Positions 43,329-54,505 of a stretch of DNA of 64,000 nucleotides are shown in pieces (position 1 is the stretch's first letter; every line of letters starts with the position of its first letter). This DNA comes from Phytophthora quininea (lineage: Eukaryota > Oomycota > Peronosporomycetes > Peronosporales > Peronosporaceae): positions 124,001 through 188,000 of the forward strand of contig JAAVTG010000561.1 of assembly GCA_011947345.1 (NCBI GenBank), written 5' to 3'. The notes below the pieces were generated by a model. That model was not told the DNA's origin and did no database searches. It saw only the letters and a list, made by a program, of their open reading frames with translations. Made by a program: the position numbers and the translations under genes.

Positions 43329-44627
43329 GTAACTTTTCGTACTCCACCACACATTTTTCACACCCTCAAAATCACACAAACGCCCAAACGCTCTCACCGA
43401 TTCACTTACAACCCACCATCTCATGCACAAACACCCAACCTCGAGTCGGCTTGCCTACCCTGGCCGCGACAACGCACAATCGCACACAGACCACCGCAGA
43501 CGACACTCCACTACACGATGGCGTCCCGCTGCCGCCGTGCCGCGCCGTGCCACCAAACTGTACGTCACTTGGTATTTCGTTGAGTTTCGCAGTTGTTACA
43601 CCTGTCGGTTCTCTCGGATGGCCCCCGCGGCAGGGTGGTGGGAAGGAGGCAATTTTGCCCGTGGCCCGGTACCCAAGTGGTTGAAACCGACGGACTACAG
43701 CTGCATGCAAGCTCTGTTTGGCTTTCCCAGCCCAGACCCTTCAACCGGTACTGTTGCGGGCGTCGCGTGGCTGTCAAAGTAGCTTCGCTTCTGTGTTAGC
43801 GTTCAAGCGAGCCGTCTCCGTCGTGGTGGGATCTTTGTCTTTATTGGCTACTACGACTGACTGGTTCTCACGCTTCCGATGAGGCCGAAGCGCGCATAGG
43901 CACGGTGATCTATGCCAGTCAGATTGTAGGGGTGGGGGATTGGGCTTGTGCGCTGTCTTGCTAGTCGCATGGTTATAACGAGGCTCAACGTGAACTACCA
44001 TGGTGTTTGGCGTCCCCTCGAGATATTCACACATTGCAAGATCCAACAGAGGATCAAGTGGGGTCGTTAATTAGATGAACGGCCACTGCAAGCCAACGCT
44101 GCTTTATCTCCTTGTTTTACCTATAATATGTTTGCTTGGTTGTTGTGGCGCGTGCAGAACTCACTTTACCTTTGCTCGCTCCAGCACGCTTTTGCTCGCC
44201 CCAGCACGCACCACAGCAACCTGTCGCGACGTTTGCCCGGCAATGTGTTGGCAATTGGTGTTGTTGCTTATTATCGCCATGCCTACACTGCGAAGTAGTA
44301 TTTCGACTACACCAAGCAGCAGCAACTCACACTCAACACGGCGTTATGAACACGGCGTTATGAACACGGCGAACTGTGGCCACCGTGCCGAGGTGCAATG
44401 CATCGGAACGTCCATGTCATCAGTACCGTACCGCAAGCAATTGCATACGTTGGTGCCGGCTTGTGCGAGCTGCCAGCCAGCCAGCTATCAGGCAGCGTGT
44501 ACGAGGAAGATACCAAAAAAGAGTCGAGTGCGAATCGGAGCAACAACAGCCCTCGCGCCATAGTGAGGATCAGTCAACTGGCGGAGCGATCTCGCGCACA
44601 GACGGGTACAGAAGCGTGGAAAAGGCA

Positions 44628-44699
44628 TGCCTCCGCCCGGGATTGAACCGGGGACCTTCTGTTTACAAGACAGATGCTCTACCACTGAGCCACACAGGC
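44628..44699 (-). tRNA. trnT-UGU: tRNA-Thr(UGU), array copy 10
   Basis: Identical to copy 1. Confidence 0.88.
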
Positions 44700-45998
44700 G
44701 TAACTTTTCGTACTCCACCACACATTTTTCACACCCTCAAAATCACACAAACGCCCAAACGCTCTCACCGATTCACTTACAACCCACCATCTCATGCACA
44801 AACACCCAACCTCGAGTCGGCTTGCCTACCCTGGCCGCGACAACGCACAATCGCACACAGACCACCGCAGACGACACTCCACTACACGATGGCGTCCCGC
44901 TGCCGCCGTGCCGCGCCGTGCCACCAAACTGTACGTCACTTGGTATTTCGTTGAGTTTCGCAGTTGTTACACCTGTCGGTTCTCTCGGATGGCCCCCGCG
45001 GCAGGATGGTGGGAAGGAGGCAATTTTGCCCGTGGCCCGGTACCCAAGTGGTTGAAACCGACGGACTACAGCTGCATGCAAGCTCTGTTTGGCTTTCCCA
45101 GCCCAGACCCTTCAACCGGTACTGTTGCGGGCGTCGCGTGGCTGTCAAAGTAGCTTCGCTTCTGTGTTAGCGTTCAAGCGAGCCGTCTCCGTCGTGGTGG
45201 GATCTTTGTCTTTATTGGCTACTACGACCGACTGGTTCTCACGCTTCCGATGAGGCCGAAGCGCGCATAGGCACGGTGATCTATGCCAGTCAGATTGTAG
45301 GGGTGGGGGATTGGGCTTGTGCGCTGTCTTGCTAGTCGCATGGTTATAACGAGGCTCAACGTGAACTACCATGGTGTTTGGCGTCCCCTCGAGATATTCA
45401 CACATTGCAAGATCCAACAGAGGATCAAGTGGGGTCGTTAATTAGATGAACGGCCACTGCAAGCCAACGCTGCTTTATCTCCTTGTTTTACCTATAATAT
45501 GTTTGCTTGGTTGTTGTGGCGCGTGCAGAACTCACTTTACCTTTGCTCGCTCCAGCACGCTTTTGCTCGCCCCAGCACGCACCACAGCAACCTGTCGCGA
45601 CGTTTGCCCGGCAATGTGTTGGCAATTGGTGTTGTTGCTTATTATCGCCATGCCTACACTGCGAAGTAGTATTTCGACTACACCAAGCAGCAGCAACTCA
45701 CACTCAACACGGCGTTATGAACACGGCGTTATGAACACGGCGAACTGTGGCCACCGTGCCGAGGTGCAATGCATCGGAACGTCCATGTCATCAGTACCGT
45801 ACCGCAAGCAATTGCATACGTTGGTGCCGGCTTGTGCGAGCTGCCAGCCAGCCAGCTATCAGGCAGCGTGTACGAGGAAGATACCAAAAAAGAGTCGAGT
45901 GCGAATCGGAGCAACAACAGCCCTCGCGCCATAGTGAGGATCAGTCAACTGGCGGAGCGATCTCGCGCACAGACGGGTACAGAAGCGTGGAAAAGGCA

Positions 45999-46070
45999 TG
46001 CCTCCGCCCGGGATTGAACCGGGGACCTTCTGTTTACAAGACAGATGCTCTACCACTGAGCCACACAGGC
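45999..46070 (-). tRNA. trnT-UGU: tRNA-Thr(UGU), array copy 11
   Basis: Identical to copy 1. Confidence 0.88.
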
Positions 46071-47369
46071 GTAACTTTTCGTACTCCACCACACATTTTT
46101 CACACCCTCAAAATCACACAAACGCCCAAACGCTCTCACCGATTCACTTACAACCCACCATCTCATGCACAAACACCCAACCTCGAGTCGGCTTGCCTAC
46201 CCTGGCCGCGACAACGCACAATCGCACACAGACCACCGCAGACGACACTCCACTACACGATGGCGTCCCGCTGCCGCCGTGCCGCGCCGTGCCACCAAAC
46301 TGTACGTCACTTGGTATTTCGTTGAGTTTCGCAGTTGTTACACCTGTCGGTTCTCTCGGATGGCCCCCGCGGCAGGATGGTGGGAAGGAGGCAATTTTGC
46401 CCGTGGCCCGGTACCCAAGTGGTTGAAACCGACGGACTACAGCTGCATGCAAGCTCTGTTTGGCTTTCCCAGCCCAGACCCTTCAACCGGTACTGTTGCG
46501 GGCGTCGCGTGGCTGTCAAAGTAGCTTCGCTTCTGTGTTAGCGTTCAAGCGAGCCGTCTCCGTCGTGGTGGGATCTTTGTCTTTATTGGCTACTACGACC
46601 GACTGGTTCTCACGCTTCCGATGAGGCCGAAGCGCGCATAGGCACGGTGATCTATGCCAGTCAGATTGTAGGGGTGGGGGATTGGGCTTGTGCGCTGTCT
46701 TGCTAGTCGCATGGTTATAACGAGGCTCAACGTGAACTACCATGGTGTTTGGCGTCCCCTCGAGATATTCACACATTGCAAGATCCAACAGAGGATCAAG
46801 TGGGGTCGTTAATTAGATGAACGGCCACTGCAAGCCAACGCTGCTTTATCTCCTTGTTTTACCTATAATATGTTTGCTTGGTTGTTGTGGCGCGTGCAGA
46901 ACTCACTTTACCTTTGCTCGCTCCAGCACGCTTTTGCTCGCCCCAGCACGCACCACAGCAACCTGTCGCGACGTTTGCCCGGCAATGTGTTGGCAATTGG
47001 TGTTGTTGCTTATTATCGCCATGCCTACACTGCGAAGTAGTATTTCGACTACACCAAGCAGCAGCAACTCACACTCAACACGGCGTTATGAACACGGCGT
47101 TATGAACACGGCGAACTGTGGCCACCGTGCCGAGGTGCAATGCATCGGAACGTCCATGTCATCAGTACCGTACCGCAAGCAATTGCATACGTTGGTGCCG
47201 GCTTGTGCGAGCTGCCAGCCAGCCAGCTATCAGGCAGCGTGTACGAGGAAGATACCAAAAAAGAGTCGAGTGCGAATCGGAGCAACAACAGCCCTCGCGC
47301 CATAGTGAGGATCAGTCAACTGGCGGAGCGATCTCGCGCACAGACGGGTACAGAAGCGTGGAAAAGGCA

Positions 47370-47441
47370 TGCCTCCGCCCGGGATTGAACCGGGGACCTT
47401 CTGTTTACAAGACAGATGCTCTACCACTGAGCCACACAGGC
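47370..47441 (-). tRNA. trnT-UGU: tRNA-Thr(UGU), array copy 12
   Basis: Identical to copy 1. It lies in the last unit, which is cut off 139 bp further on at 47580, upstream of this minus-strand gene. Confidence 0.88.
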
Positions 47442-47580
47442 GTAACTTTTCGTACTCCACCACACATTTTTCACACCCTCAAAATCACACAAACGCCCAA
47501 ACGCTCTCACCGATTCACTTACAACCCACCATCTCATGCACAAACACCCAGCCTCGAGTCGGCTTGCCTACCCTGGCCGC

Positions 47581-48517
47581 GTCAGATTGCAATGTACAAG
47601 TTATTCATCTGCATGCTTCACCGTCACCATTGTGATCATGTTAAGGATTGTACCGCATAGCACGCCAAGAAAACGGAGGCAAGTCGCTCTAAAATCGGGA
47701 GATGGATAACTCCTGAGAGACTGTCTCCTGAGTTTTTTCGTCTCGTAATTAAGTGGAGGGAGAGGGGGATTCTCTTATGATTGGTCAAATTAGCATGAAA
47801 AACAGGGAGAGAGTCTAGGGAGATTGCCGCTTCGTCTAGGTATTTTCAGCAAAGATGTGGGTGACTTGTCATATTTGGCGAAATGATTTGACGATAACTT
47901 GAGCGCCTCTTTAATAGCCACTGTACCACCGAAAATGAAGTATCGTTTTGAGCGCTTCTGTGGTGAAGTGACTTTGAAGAAAATCAAGATCTAGATCCAG
48001 CAAATGTATATCCGGACCCAGTCTTCACAGATCCAGATCCAACACCCCTAACACCAGGATCCTGATCTGTGGGCCACGATCTGCGATCTGGATCTATGCT
48101 CTATGGTCTGCGATCCAAGTTACGACTATCGAGCGCGGTAGAGGTGCGACGTGAAGCCAATCAAGTTGCGTTTAGACACAAATGATATCACTTGGAATGG
48201 GAAAAACAGATCGATAGACTTAACCGTAAATCAGAACCTAATTTGCCTGGCAAAAGACAAGTGCTTTCAAGAACACCAAGGACGGGAACTACATTGACCT
48301 TACCCGGCGTCGTTAAGTGTTGTACCGAGATCTCTCGCCAGGTCACCAGCTTAGATCTAACCGGCAACCGCAGATCCAGATCGGAGGGAGTTATTGCTTG
48401 GCTCGGATTCCCACCCCACTCAAGATCCTGCCATAGGAGACGGCAAGCATCGTAAAGGACAACACCCAAAGGCAACCCACACGGCCCGATCCTAGATCGG
48501 CCACCAGATTCCCGAGA
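47581..48517. other. Non-coding flank with GATCC/GATCT-rich stretch
   Basis: No gene is supported. Around 47985-48130 and again near 48350-48385 the motif AGATCCAGATC/GATCTGGATC recurs in both orientations, giving a loose palindromic cluster. It may be a decayed satellite or the upstream remains of the piggyBac element. The rest is unremarkable. Confidence 0.35.
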
Positions 48518-49180
48518 TTGAGTATTCTCTCGGAATCTGCGCTAACCAGACGTGTCGGCAGCCAGAAAAAAGAATTCCAAGCGCCAATATGTGTTGGCCG
48601 ATACAACACTAACATGCAGGGCGTTGATAGGTTAGATCAACTACGCGCACGGTTTTCGTTAGCAGACGGTCACACTTTCAAAAAGTGGTATAAAAACTTG
48701 GGCTTGCCGTGGTTGATATAGCTCGCGTGAACGCGTTGTCACTCGCAAGCTTGCTGTCGACATGACCAAGCAGCGGGATCCTCATCGCGCATTTGTTATT
48801 CAGCTCGCGCAGGAGTTGCTATCTGGAAAATGGCTGGACGCCCCCGGTGAAACGAGAATGGTCTACACCAACAACATCGCAAGTATGGAGACCGATTTTG
48901 ATGTCACGCTCGTGACGAACCACGCCTCTCCAACAACTGGCACCACGAACAGCCCTCAAAAGGTTGTGTAGCTGTCAATTCTAAGCAGCTCTTTCCTGAT
49001 AGCAAGCGGCGGCGACACTGTGTCGTGCACCGGTGGGAAGAGCGTTTTCCTACAGTTGTCACCGATCACTGCGCGCTACATAGCGTGAGCCTCTGTCAAA
49101 TTGTTCATACGACTAGAAGCAAACCCTACGTTTGTCACCAGCCTACGTGGACCTGCTGGGAGAAATTCCATCGGTTTTAC
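48518..49180 (+). pseudogene. piggyBac-like transposase, 3' half remnant
   Basis: The frame starting near 48545 reads QAPICVGRYNTNMQGVDRLD, the usual N..MGGVD..D motif in the third part of the piggyBac DDE domain. It continues through KKWYKNLGL and, one frame on, VVDIARVNAL. TKQRDPHRAFVIQLAQELLS precedes a stop at 48971. Behind the stop the family's C-terminal cysteine/histidine-rich domain is still readable (RRRHCVVHRWEERFP, ALHSVSLCQI, TWTCWEKFHRFY). The first and second catalytic Asp regions are missing. Several frame breaks (about 48705 and 48737) and a stop make it inactive. Confidence 0.7.
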
Positions 49181-49396
49181 TAGCCACGAAAACTCTTCTC
49201 CCCCAAAGGCAATATCATGAAGGCGTCTGAGCTCTTCCTACTGAAGGCACAGAGCGAACCGAACGAAGACAGTACGCAGAGCGAGCTGATTGAAGGCAGT
49301 CTACAGAGCGAGTCAAACAGAGGCACTGAAGAAGTTGCACCTTCAGCGATGCACCTGCATTCAGATCGTTTGGTGGCTAATATATAGCTGCATTGT

Positions 49397-50122
49397 TTAG
49401 TCACTTTGTAACTCGTGTAGAACGTAGACGTACACAGGAACCAAACTCGCTGTCCAGCTGACGGAGACGAACACGGTAGTGTTCAAATTCCAGCGGCCAC
49501 AAAACGCATTGGGACGTCTAGAGCTGTGGCGCCCGCAAAGCGTGCTGGTAAAGGCAGCAACCTTCACGTCCTTCATTACCAACAGCTCGTCCTTGATATG
49601 TGATACTGCAGCCGGCTCGAAACGTAGATTATTGCAGAACACAATTGTTGCGTCCGCAAAGGGATGTATCATGGACAAAGAAATCTGCTGTACGTCAGCT
49701 GCATATTATTCCACATCTTGTAGTTTTGGCCAGGTCAACTCGTTTTTCATGATTACAGCGTTGCAGCTCTGGACTAAATCCCCGCGAACTTCGATTCCAA
49801 CACATAGGCGCACTGTTGTTTGCAATCTAAATTGCAGAACCACATTGCCAATACCAGCACCGATGTCTAGGAAAACGTCATCGCCACAAATTGGTTGAAG
49901 TTCGTTCACGGTGTCAATTAGAGCACCAACACCTACGGATAGCAGTTCTCCAGCATTTAGATGTGGCGACACAGCAGGATAGCGTACGTCACTTCTCGGT
50001 ACGTCGGCAAAGATCGCCGACAGAGCAGCAGCAGCGGCTTGTGGGGTCAGCGGACGGGAAGGGAGCAAACTTTGTATGCTGTTTCCATTGTGTGTAGCAA
50101 CAGCATGCAGCAACGAATCCAT
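49397..50122 (-). pseudogene. DOT1-like histone-lysine methyltransferase with in-frame stop
   Basis: From MDSLLHAVATHNG at 50122 the frame carries the DOT1-type SAM pocket: VSPHLNAGELL, DDVFLDIGAGIGNVVLQ (motif I) and CVGIEVRGDLV (acidic loop). A TAA at 49706-49708 interrupts it. In the same frame follow DATIVFCNNLRFEP (the D..V.NN/NF motif), KDVKVAAFTSTLC, and a C-terminal strand VSVSWTASLVPVYVYVLH. Total about 240 aa without the stop, a compact DOT1 domain-only protein. DOT1 enzymes methylate H3K79; the substrate here is unknown. No short intron removes the stop, since the nearest GT-AG pair would be only 15 nt. A nonsense mutation or a base error are both possible. It is wedged between two transposon remnants. 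Confidence 0.62.
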
Positions 50123-50539
50123 TGTAGTTCGCCGAGACGAACCGAATCCCTCACACAAGTCTCCCGCCCAAGGAGCGGTACTACTCGATACCGCTATCTC
50201 TGAATAATCAAATGCACCGCAAAACTAGACGCTGGCGCATCAAGCTCCAGCGATGTTAGATCCAGACCTTCAAGCAACATTTCCTGCGTGCTTTGAGCCT
50301 GACGTGGGCTTGAGGGCGCAGCAGCTTGGGCGTGTCGAGGTGAACGATCTACCAACCGGATGCAGAACGAAGACTCCGCGCTGCTCCATCCACCTCAAGT
50401 CGAGCCAAGACAATCTATCTTCACGACACTGCACCTCTGGAGTCAACGAGAGAGCAGGTCCAGCCCGCCGACGGATACAAGGTGAGAAGTTCAACATCCC
50501 ACGGCGATCGGAGCACCCCTCCGTTAGTCGGTGTCTGGG

Positions 50540-51493
50540 CACTGTTGGTACGTCGGATCCAGCCTTAACGAGATTTTGGCGGATCCCGCTACGCCACACA
50601 AGCGATGCTCCAGGGATTGTACACAACCAAAACCCTATCGAGTCGCACCACCATACGATTAAAGAGACGGCTACCCCCAACTTCGCGCTGCTACCAGTCA
50701 CGTATTTGCGCGTACACTCCCAAATATTCTAACGCAATGCGCGATGGATTTTGGAGCGAATCGTATTCGACACTACGCTAGTGGTCCTGTTAGCGCAGAG
50801 GTTCTTCGTGACGCGGTGAACCTGTGTCGGGAGGAAAACCACTATCCCAAACACCGAGGAAAGTCAAGACGAGCAATCGCTAATATTGAGGAGACTACTT
50901 CAATGCCGACTACTATCTGGTCAGTGACGATCGTCTCCACCGCCTCAACGTCGATGGGACAAGTGTAAGACTTTACAAGCGCTCTCTTGACGGAATCATG
51001 AGGGCGAATGAGAAGGTTGAAAACATTCAGCTTGGCTACCTGTCACTGAACCGCGTACAAGTTGTCAAGCAAATCTCCTTTGAGCACGACTGGGGTTCCC
51101 CTTCTTGGTCCATTAACGGGATTATCACGATTCGGGCCAAATTCAAATGCGACTGCAAGACGTTTTACCACTGCGGCTGGCCGTGCGCACATGTGCTAGC
51201 CTGCTGGCATTTGTTGACGCTGTGGATTTAACCGCCATGCTGCGAGGACTTCCAGCTCAAAAGCCACCTGGACGGCATCGAAAGGAAACGAGATGCCTGG
51301 ATCGAGATGGCCCCGAAGATCGCAGTACAGTGTTGAAGCACTGATCGAGAAGCCAGTTGACAAGCCCGCCAGCGTGATCAACTGGAGTGTTTTGGGAATG
51401 TCGACCAGTACTGACGATGATGGTGTGGAAACGCAGCGAGACCACGTAGGGACAATCAAGCCTCCATTCTTGCGCTCTGGAAAGCGGTACTAG
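50540..51493 (+). pseudogene. Mutator-like (MULE) transposase remnant with SWIM zinc finger
   Basis: The 3' end of a MULE transposase is readable in pieces: VHNQNPIESHHHTIKE (third catalytic region, TN..IES..R..K), then MDFGANRIRHYASGPVSAEV, then LGYLSLNRVQVVKQISFEHD. A SWIM finger CDCKTFYHCGWPCAHVLACW (CxC...CxH) follows, and a tail with PVDKPASVINWSVLGMSTST. Frame breaks near 50715, 50900 and 51225 and the lack of the N-terminal two thirds make it a relic. SWIM fingers are typical of MULE/FAR1 transposases. Confidence 0.72.
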
Positions 51494-53110
51494 GAGGTTC
51501 AGTAGCAGAAAATTTGGTGAGAGTCATCAACTACTCGTTCAAGATGGGGCACAACATTGTCTCCAACTGATGTCTGGACTACTGCATGTATAAGTACATA
51601 TGATGCATTTTGTAATAGGACACGGGAAATCGGCATGAAGGACGTAGGTGTTGCAGCAGATGTGGAAGGCGTACGATACGTACGGCAACGATGGTACCTG
51701 GTACCTGCTGCCTGCTTGAAGATCACATTGACCGAGACTGTCGAGAGGAGACAATGGTATCAGACAGCTGACAAGAGCCCACCACGCGGGAACTAGAGCG
51801 TGCCGGAGCAGCGCGAAACGAAGAACAGAGCAGTCATTTTAGAATTGGCGTCGAGGGCACAAGAGCTTACGAATTGGCCGAAGTGGGCGCAAGTAAAGCG
51901 TCCAGGTGACGAACGAAGAAGTTTAGAATCGACGTCGAAGGGCGCAGTTGGTGCTGACGAGGGCGCAAGTTAACAAGTCGAGCCAAGATGAGAAGCACCA
52001 GTGCTGACGAACAGAACGAAGCTGGTAGTGTGGGCGAACGAAAGAACAAAATAGAGAAGAGGGAGCGGAGTCGTTGGACGACGCTACCGGCGCGGGTTGG
52101 GCGATTCCCAACCCCCAAGTGACCAGGCGAGCGACCGGCAGCGTTGAGCTGTCACACCACTGAAGTGCAGGGACGCAGCTTGTGTGGCACCAGCGATGGA
52201 CTAGTACCATCGAGAGCTGTAAGAAGGACAAGAGGAGCAGAACAATAAAAGTAGGTGCTGCGTCTGGCGAACGAACAAGCCCTGGCGCACTGGGGTACGA
52301 TTGTCTATTGTTGGCCAGCAGGAGGAGTGAAGTCAACTACACAGTGAGAGTCAGCCCATCGGAACCCACGCGGCACGGCAGGGGAGCGCGACTATCCCAG
52401 AGTACGGGGGCGATTCAAAGTACTAGTACAATTTCATGAAAGCTAGAAACAGGAACAAAAAGTAGATAACAACAAAACACGAGAAAAAGCGGGGGACCTC
52501 GCAAAAACAACGTGTTGAGAGGCAATACTGCCAATAACAGTTATACAATAACACCTTTGAAAGGGAAAATAACCCGCGAAAAGACCAACATTATACAACA
52601 CCAAAGTCGCCGAAAAATGCAAACAAAAATTCGCCCCGCACACAACGCGGTGCGCAAGAGATTGGTTCGATTCGTTTAATGACTTTGATATGTTTGACGC
52701 GTTTGATACGTTTGGTGTCGTGGAGTGGAGCCTGCTTATTCGACACCCCAGTAACTGGTGGTACCCTACGTAAGGGGTGTTTGGTACTGCGGCGAGAAAA
52801 AGCAAGACTGAGCTCGGACTGAAATCGACCCAAATCATTCTGGGAAAAAGCGCAGGAGGCTACACAGTGTAACGCTACCAGCCCAATCCTCGAGATAACG
52901 TGAAACAGCCGAGTTTGTCTGCTTGGCTGACGGCAACGCGTCGGGACGAGAGCGGGGTGTAGAGTGTTTGCTCGGTCGGCCTCAATTCAGTGATTGTCGC
53001 TCGCTAAAAGCCACCAAGAATCATTCCGCGGACAGTCAGTGCCCTCGCTGCTACCGTTGGATGAAGGAACAAAGCATTTTACTTGCTCTCGTTAGCACCC
53101 ACAACGCTGT
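51494..53110. other. Gene-poor region of 1.6 kb
   Basis: No coding frame shows conserved motifs. The left 250 bp may still belong to the MULE remnant. 51790-52440 is purine-rich on the plus strand, and 52440-52700 is A-rich. I find no RNA gene and no clear repeat. Confidence 0.35.
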
Positions 53111-54505
53111 CTAGCCCATGAAGAACGTAAGCGCCATCGAAGCCAGCGCTGCCCCCACCGCCATTGAGGTGGTGGAGCTAGCCGAGGTCTTGGCCGTAGC
53201 GCCCTCGGTCAGATTGGACGCCTTCTCCAGCGTCGGGAAGGTAAAGCCAGACGACGGCGCCACGCACCCCGTGGCCGTGCTGTTGCAGGCCGTGCACATC
53301 TGTCCGTAGTGGTCGCGCTTGCAGCCGAACTGCGAGTTGCAGGACTTGATGTTGTTGTAGCACGGCGGGTTGGCCGCCGTCAATTCCGCCACCGTCGGCA
53401 GCGCCTGCATGTGTTTGATCACGGTGCTGTCGATCTGCGACGACTTGCCGGTCTTGAGCAAGTTGGCATAGGCCGACAGCATCTTGTCGGTTCTGGCGGA
53501 GTTGGCCTTGGCGTCCTGCGGGTTCTTCCAGAACGGGATGCTTGCGTTCCACTCGCCGGCCTCGGAAGCCTGGAACTCGACGCCACCAGCCTGGCAGAAC
53601 TCGGTGAAGTTGGAGTACTTGGAACCCGTGTCCGAGTTGGTCATGGCGGTGATACCGACGACATCGTCGATCGGCACATACCCGAGAATGCGGTAGTTGA
53701 AGGTGCAGGTGACGCCGTCAGGGAGTTTGTTCATATCACAGAGCCCCTGGCGGGTGTCGGCGCGGCACTTGTCCGTCTTGTCCGCCCACTTGGACAGTGG
53801 GCATGAGTTGGGGAACGAATACCACCAGCAGTTGGGGTACGGGGCGCGAGGGTCGGTCTCCTTGGACTCGCCGCCGATGAACGGACCAAGGTCGGGTGCC
53901 GTGGTGTTGCCGTTCAGCGACAGACATCCCTCGGAGAAGGAGCTGGTGCCCGAGTCGGGAGTGCACTGACCGCCGTCCATAGGCAGCATGGGGCCGTACT
54001 CGGCCTCGTACTGGGCGATCGTCTCGTTGGTCTGGGCGAACACGATGTCGTAGAAGACCACGTATCGCATGTTATTCTTGCGAGTGCATTTGTCTTGGGG
54101 GCTGCGGGTATTGTAGTTGATGCCCTCGGCTTGGACGTACATGAGCGCACCTTCGACCGACGCGGTGTTGACGGTGTCCATGGCGCCTACGAACTGGGTC
54201 TCGGCGGTGTCGTAGTACTTCGATCCGAACGTCTGGGTGGTGTCGTTCCACAGCGGGGCGTCGCTTTGCACACGCGCTTGCAGCACTCGGACTGGTTTCA
54301 TGTGGTACTTGTCCGAGTTGGGGATCTTCTCGAGGCTTTTGACGAAGCTGGAAGGGGTCGTCGTGAGGGCACGGCTCTGAACCAGCTTGCGTCGTTGCGC
54401 GACGCCCAATTCGGCGGTCAAAGTCACTTCGTCGCCATCCGAGATGACTGCGCCGGTAGACGACAACGCTAGTGCTGAGAGCGCAACCGCGGCGTAGATC
54501 TTCAT
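53111..54505 (-). CDS. Secreted GPI-anchored cysteine-rich protein A
   Basis: 464 aa, intact, no intron. MKIYAAVALSALALSSTGAV is a clear signal peptide. The ectodomain is rich in N-glycosylation sequons (NDT, NET, NTT, NFT, NAS) and holds at least 14 Cys. Strongly conserved blocks shared with protein B are YHMKPVRVLQARVQSDAPLW, YVQAEGINYNTR, YVVFYDIVFAQTNET, YGPMLPMDGGQC, GGESKETDPRAPYPNCWWYS and PDGVTC.(F/Y)NYR(I/V)LGY. The end is a Ser/Thr-rich stretch plus a hydrophobic tail (MAVGAALASMALTFFMG), as for GPI anchoring. I do not recognise a named domain. It is not an elicitin, NLP or transglutaminase by visible motifs. The upstream in-frame extension to 54721 lacks signal features, so I start at 54505. 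Confidence 0.8.
   Translation of the reverse strand: MKIYAAVALSALALSSTGAVISDGDEVTLTAELGVAQRRKLVQSRALTTTPSSFVKSLEKIPNSDKYHMKPVRVLQARVQSDAPLWNDTTQTFGSKYYDTAETQFVGAMDTVNTASVEGALMYVQAEGINYNTRSPQDKCTRKNNMRYVVFYDIVFAQTNETIAQYEAEYGPMLPMDGGQCTPDSGTSSFSEGCLSLNGNTTAPDLGPFIGGESKETDPRAPYPNCWWYSFPNSCPLSKWADKTDKCRADTRQGLCDMNKLPDGVTCTFNYRILGYVPIDDVVGITAMTNSDTGSKYSNFTEFCQAGGVEFQASEAGEWNASIPFWKNPQDAKANSARTDKMLSAYANLLKTGKSSQIDSTVIKHMQALPTVAELTAANPPCYNNIKSCNSQFGCKRDHYGQMCTACNSTATGCVAPSSGFTFPTLEKASNLTEGATAKTSASSTTSMAVGAALASMALTFFMG

Larger units (their letters stand above)
31561..47580. repeat. Tandem array, about 11.7 units of 1371 bp, each with a tRNA-Thr gene
   Basis: Successive tRNA genes are spaced 1371, 1371, 1370, 1371, 1371, 1371, 1372, 1370, 1371, 1371 and 1371 bp apart. 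Internal units differ by single bases or one-base runs. The first unit's left part (31561 to about 31800) is clearly diverged from the rest. The array stops abruptly at 47580 in mid-unit (CTACCCTGGCCGCG, then unrelated sequence). Apart from the tRNA gene I recognise no RNA or protein gene in the unit. Open frames of 60-258 codons in it change frame with one-base run differences and include antisense translation of the tRNA, so they are not genes. A short doublet of GGCGTTATGAACAC lies about 330 bp left of each tRNA gene. Confidence 0.92.

Noticed and set aside
31561..47580. CRISPR-like array
   Set aside because: The period is 1.37 kb with no short repeat-spacer pattern, and the gene content is eukaryotic.
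31566..47660. Many open frames of 60-258 codons repeated in each array unit
   Set aside because: They overlap on both strands, change frame with one-base run differences between units, and several are antisense translation of the tRNA gene (CLRPGLNRGPSVYK...). No domain is present.
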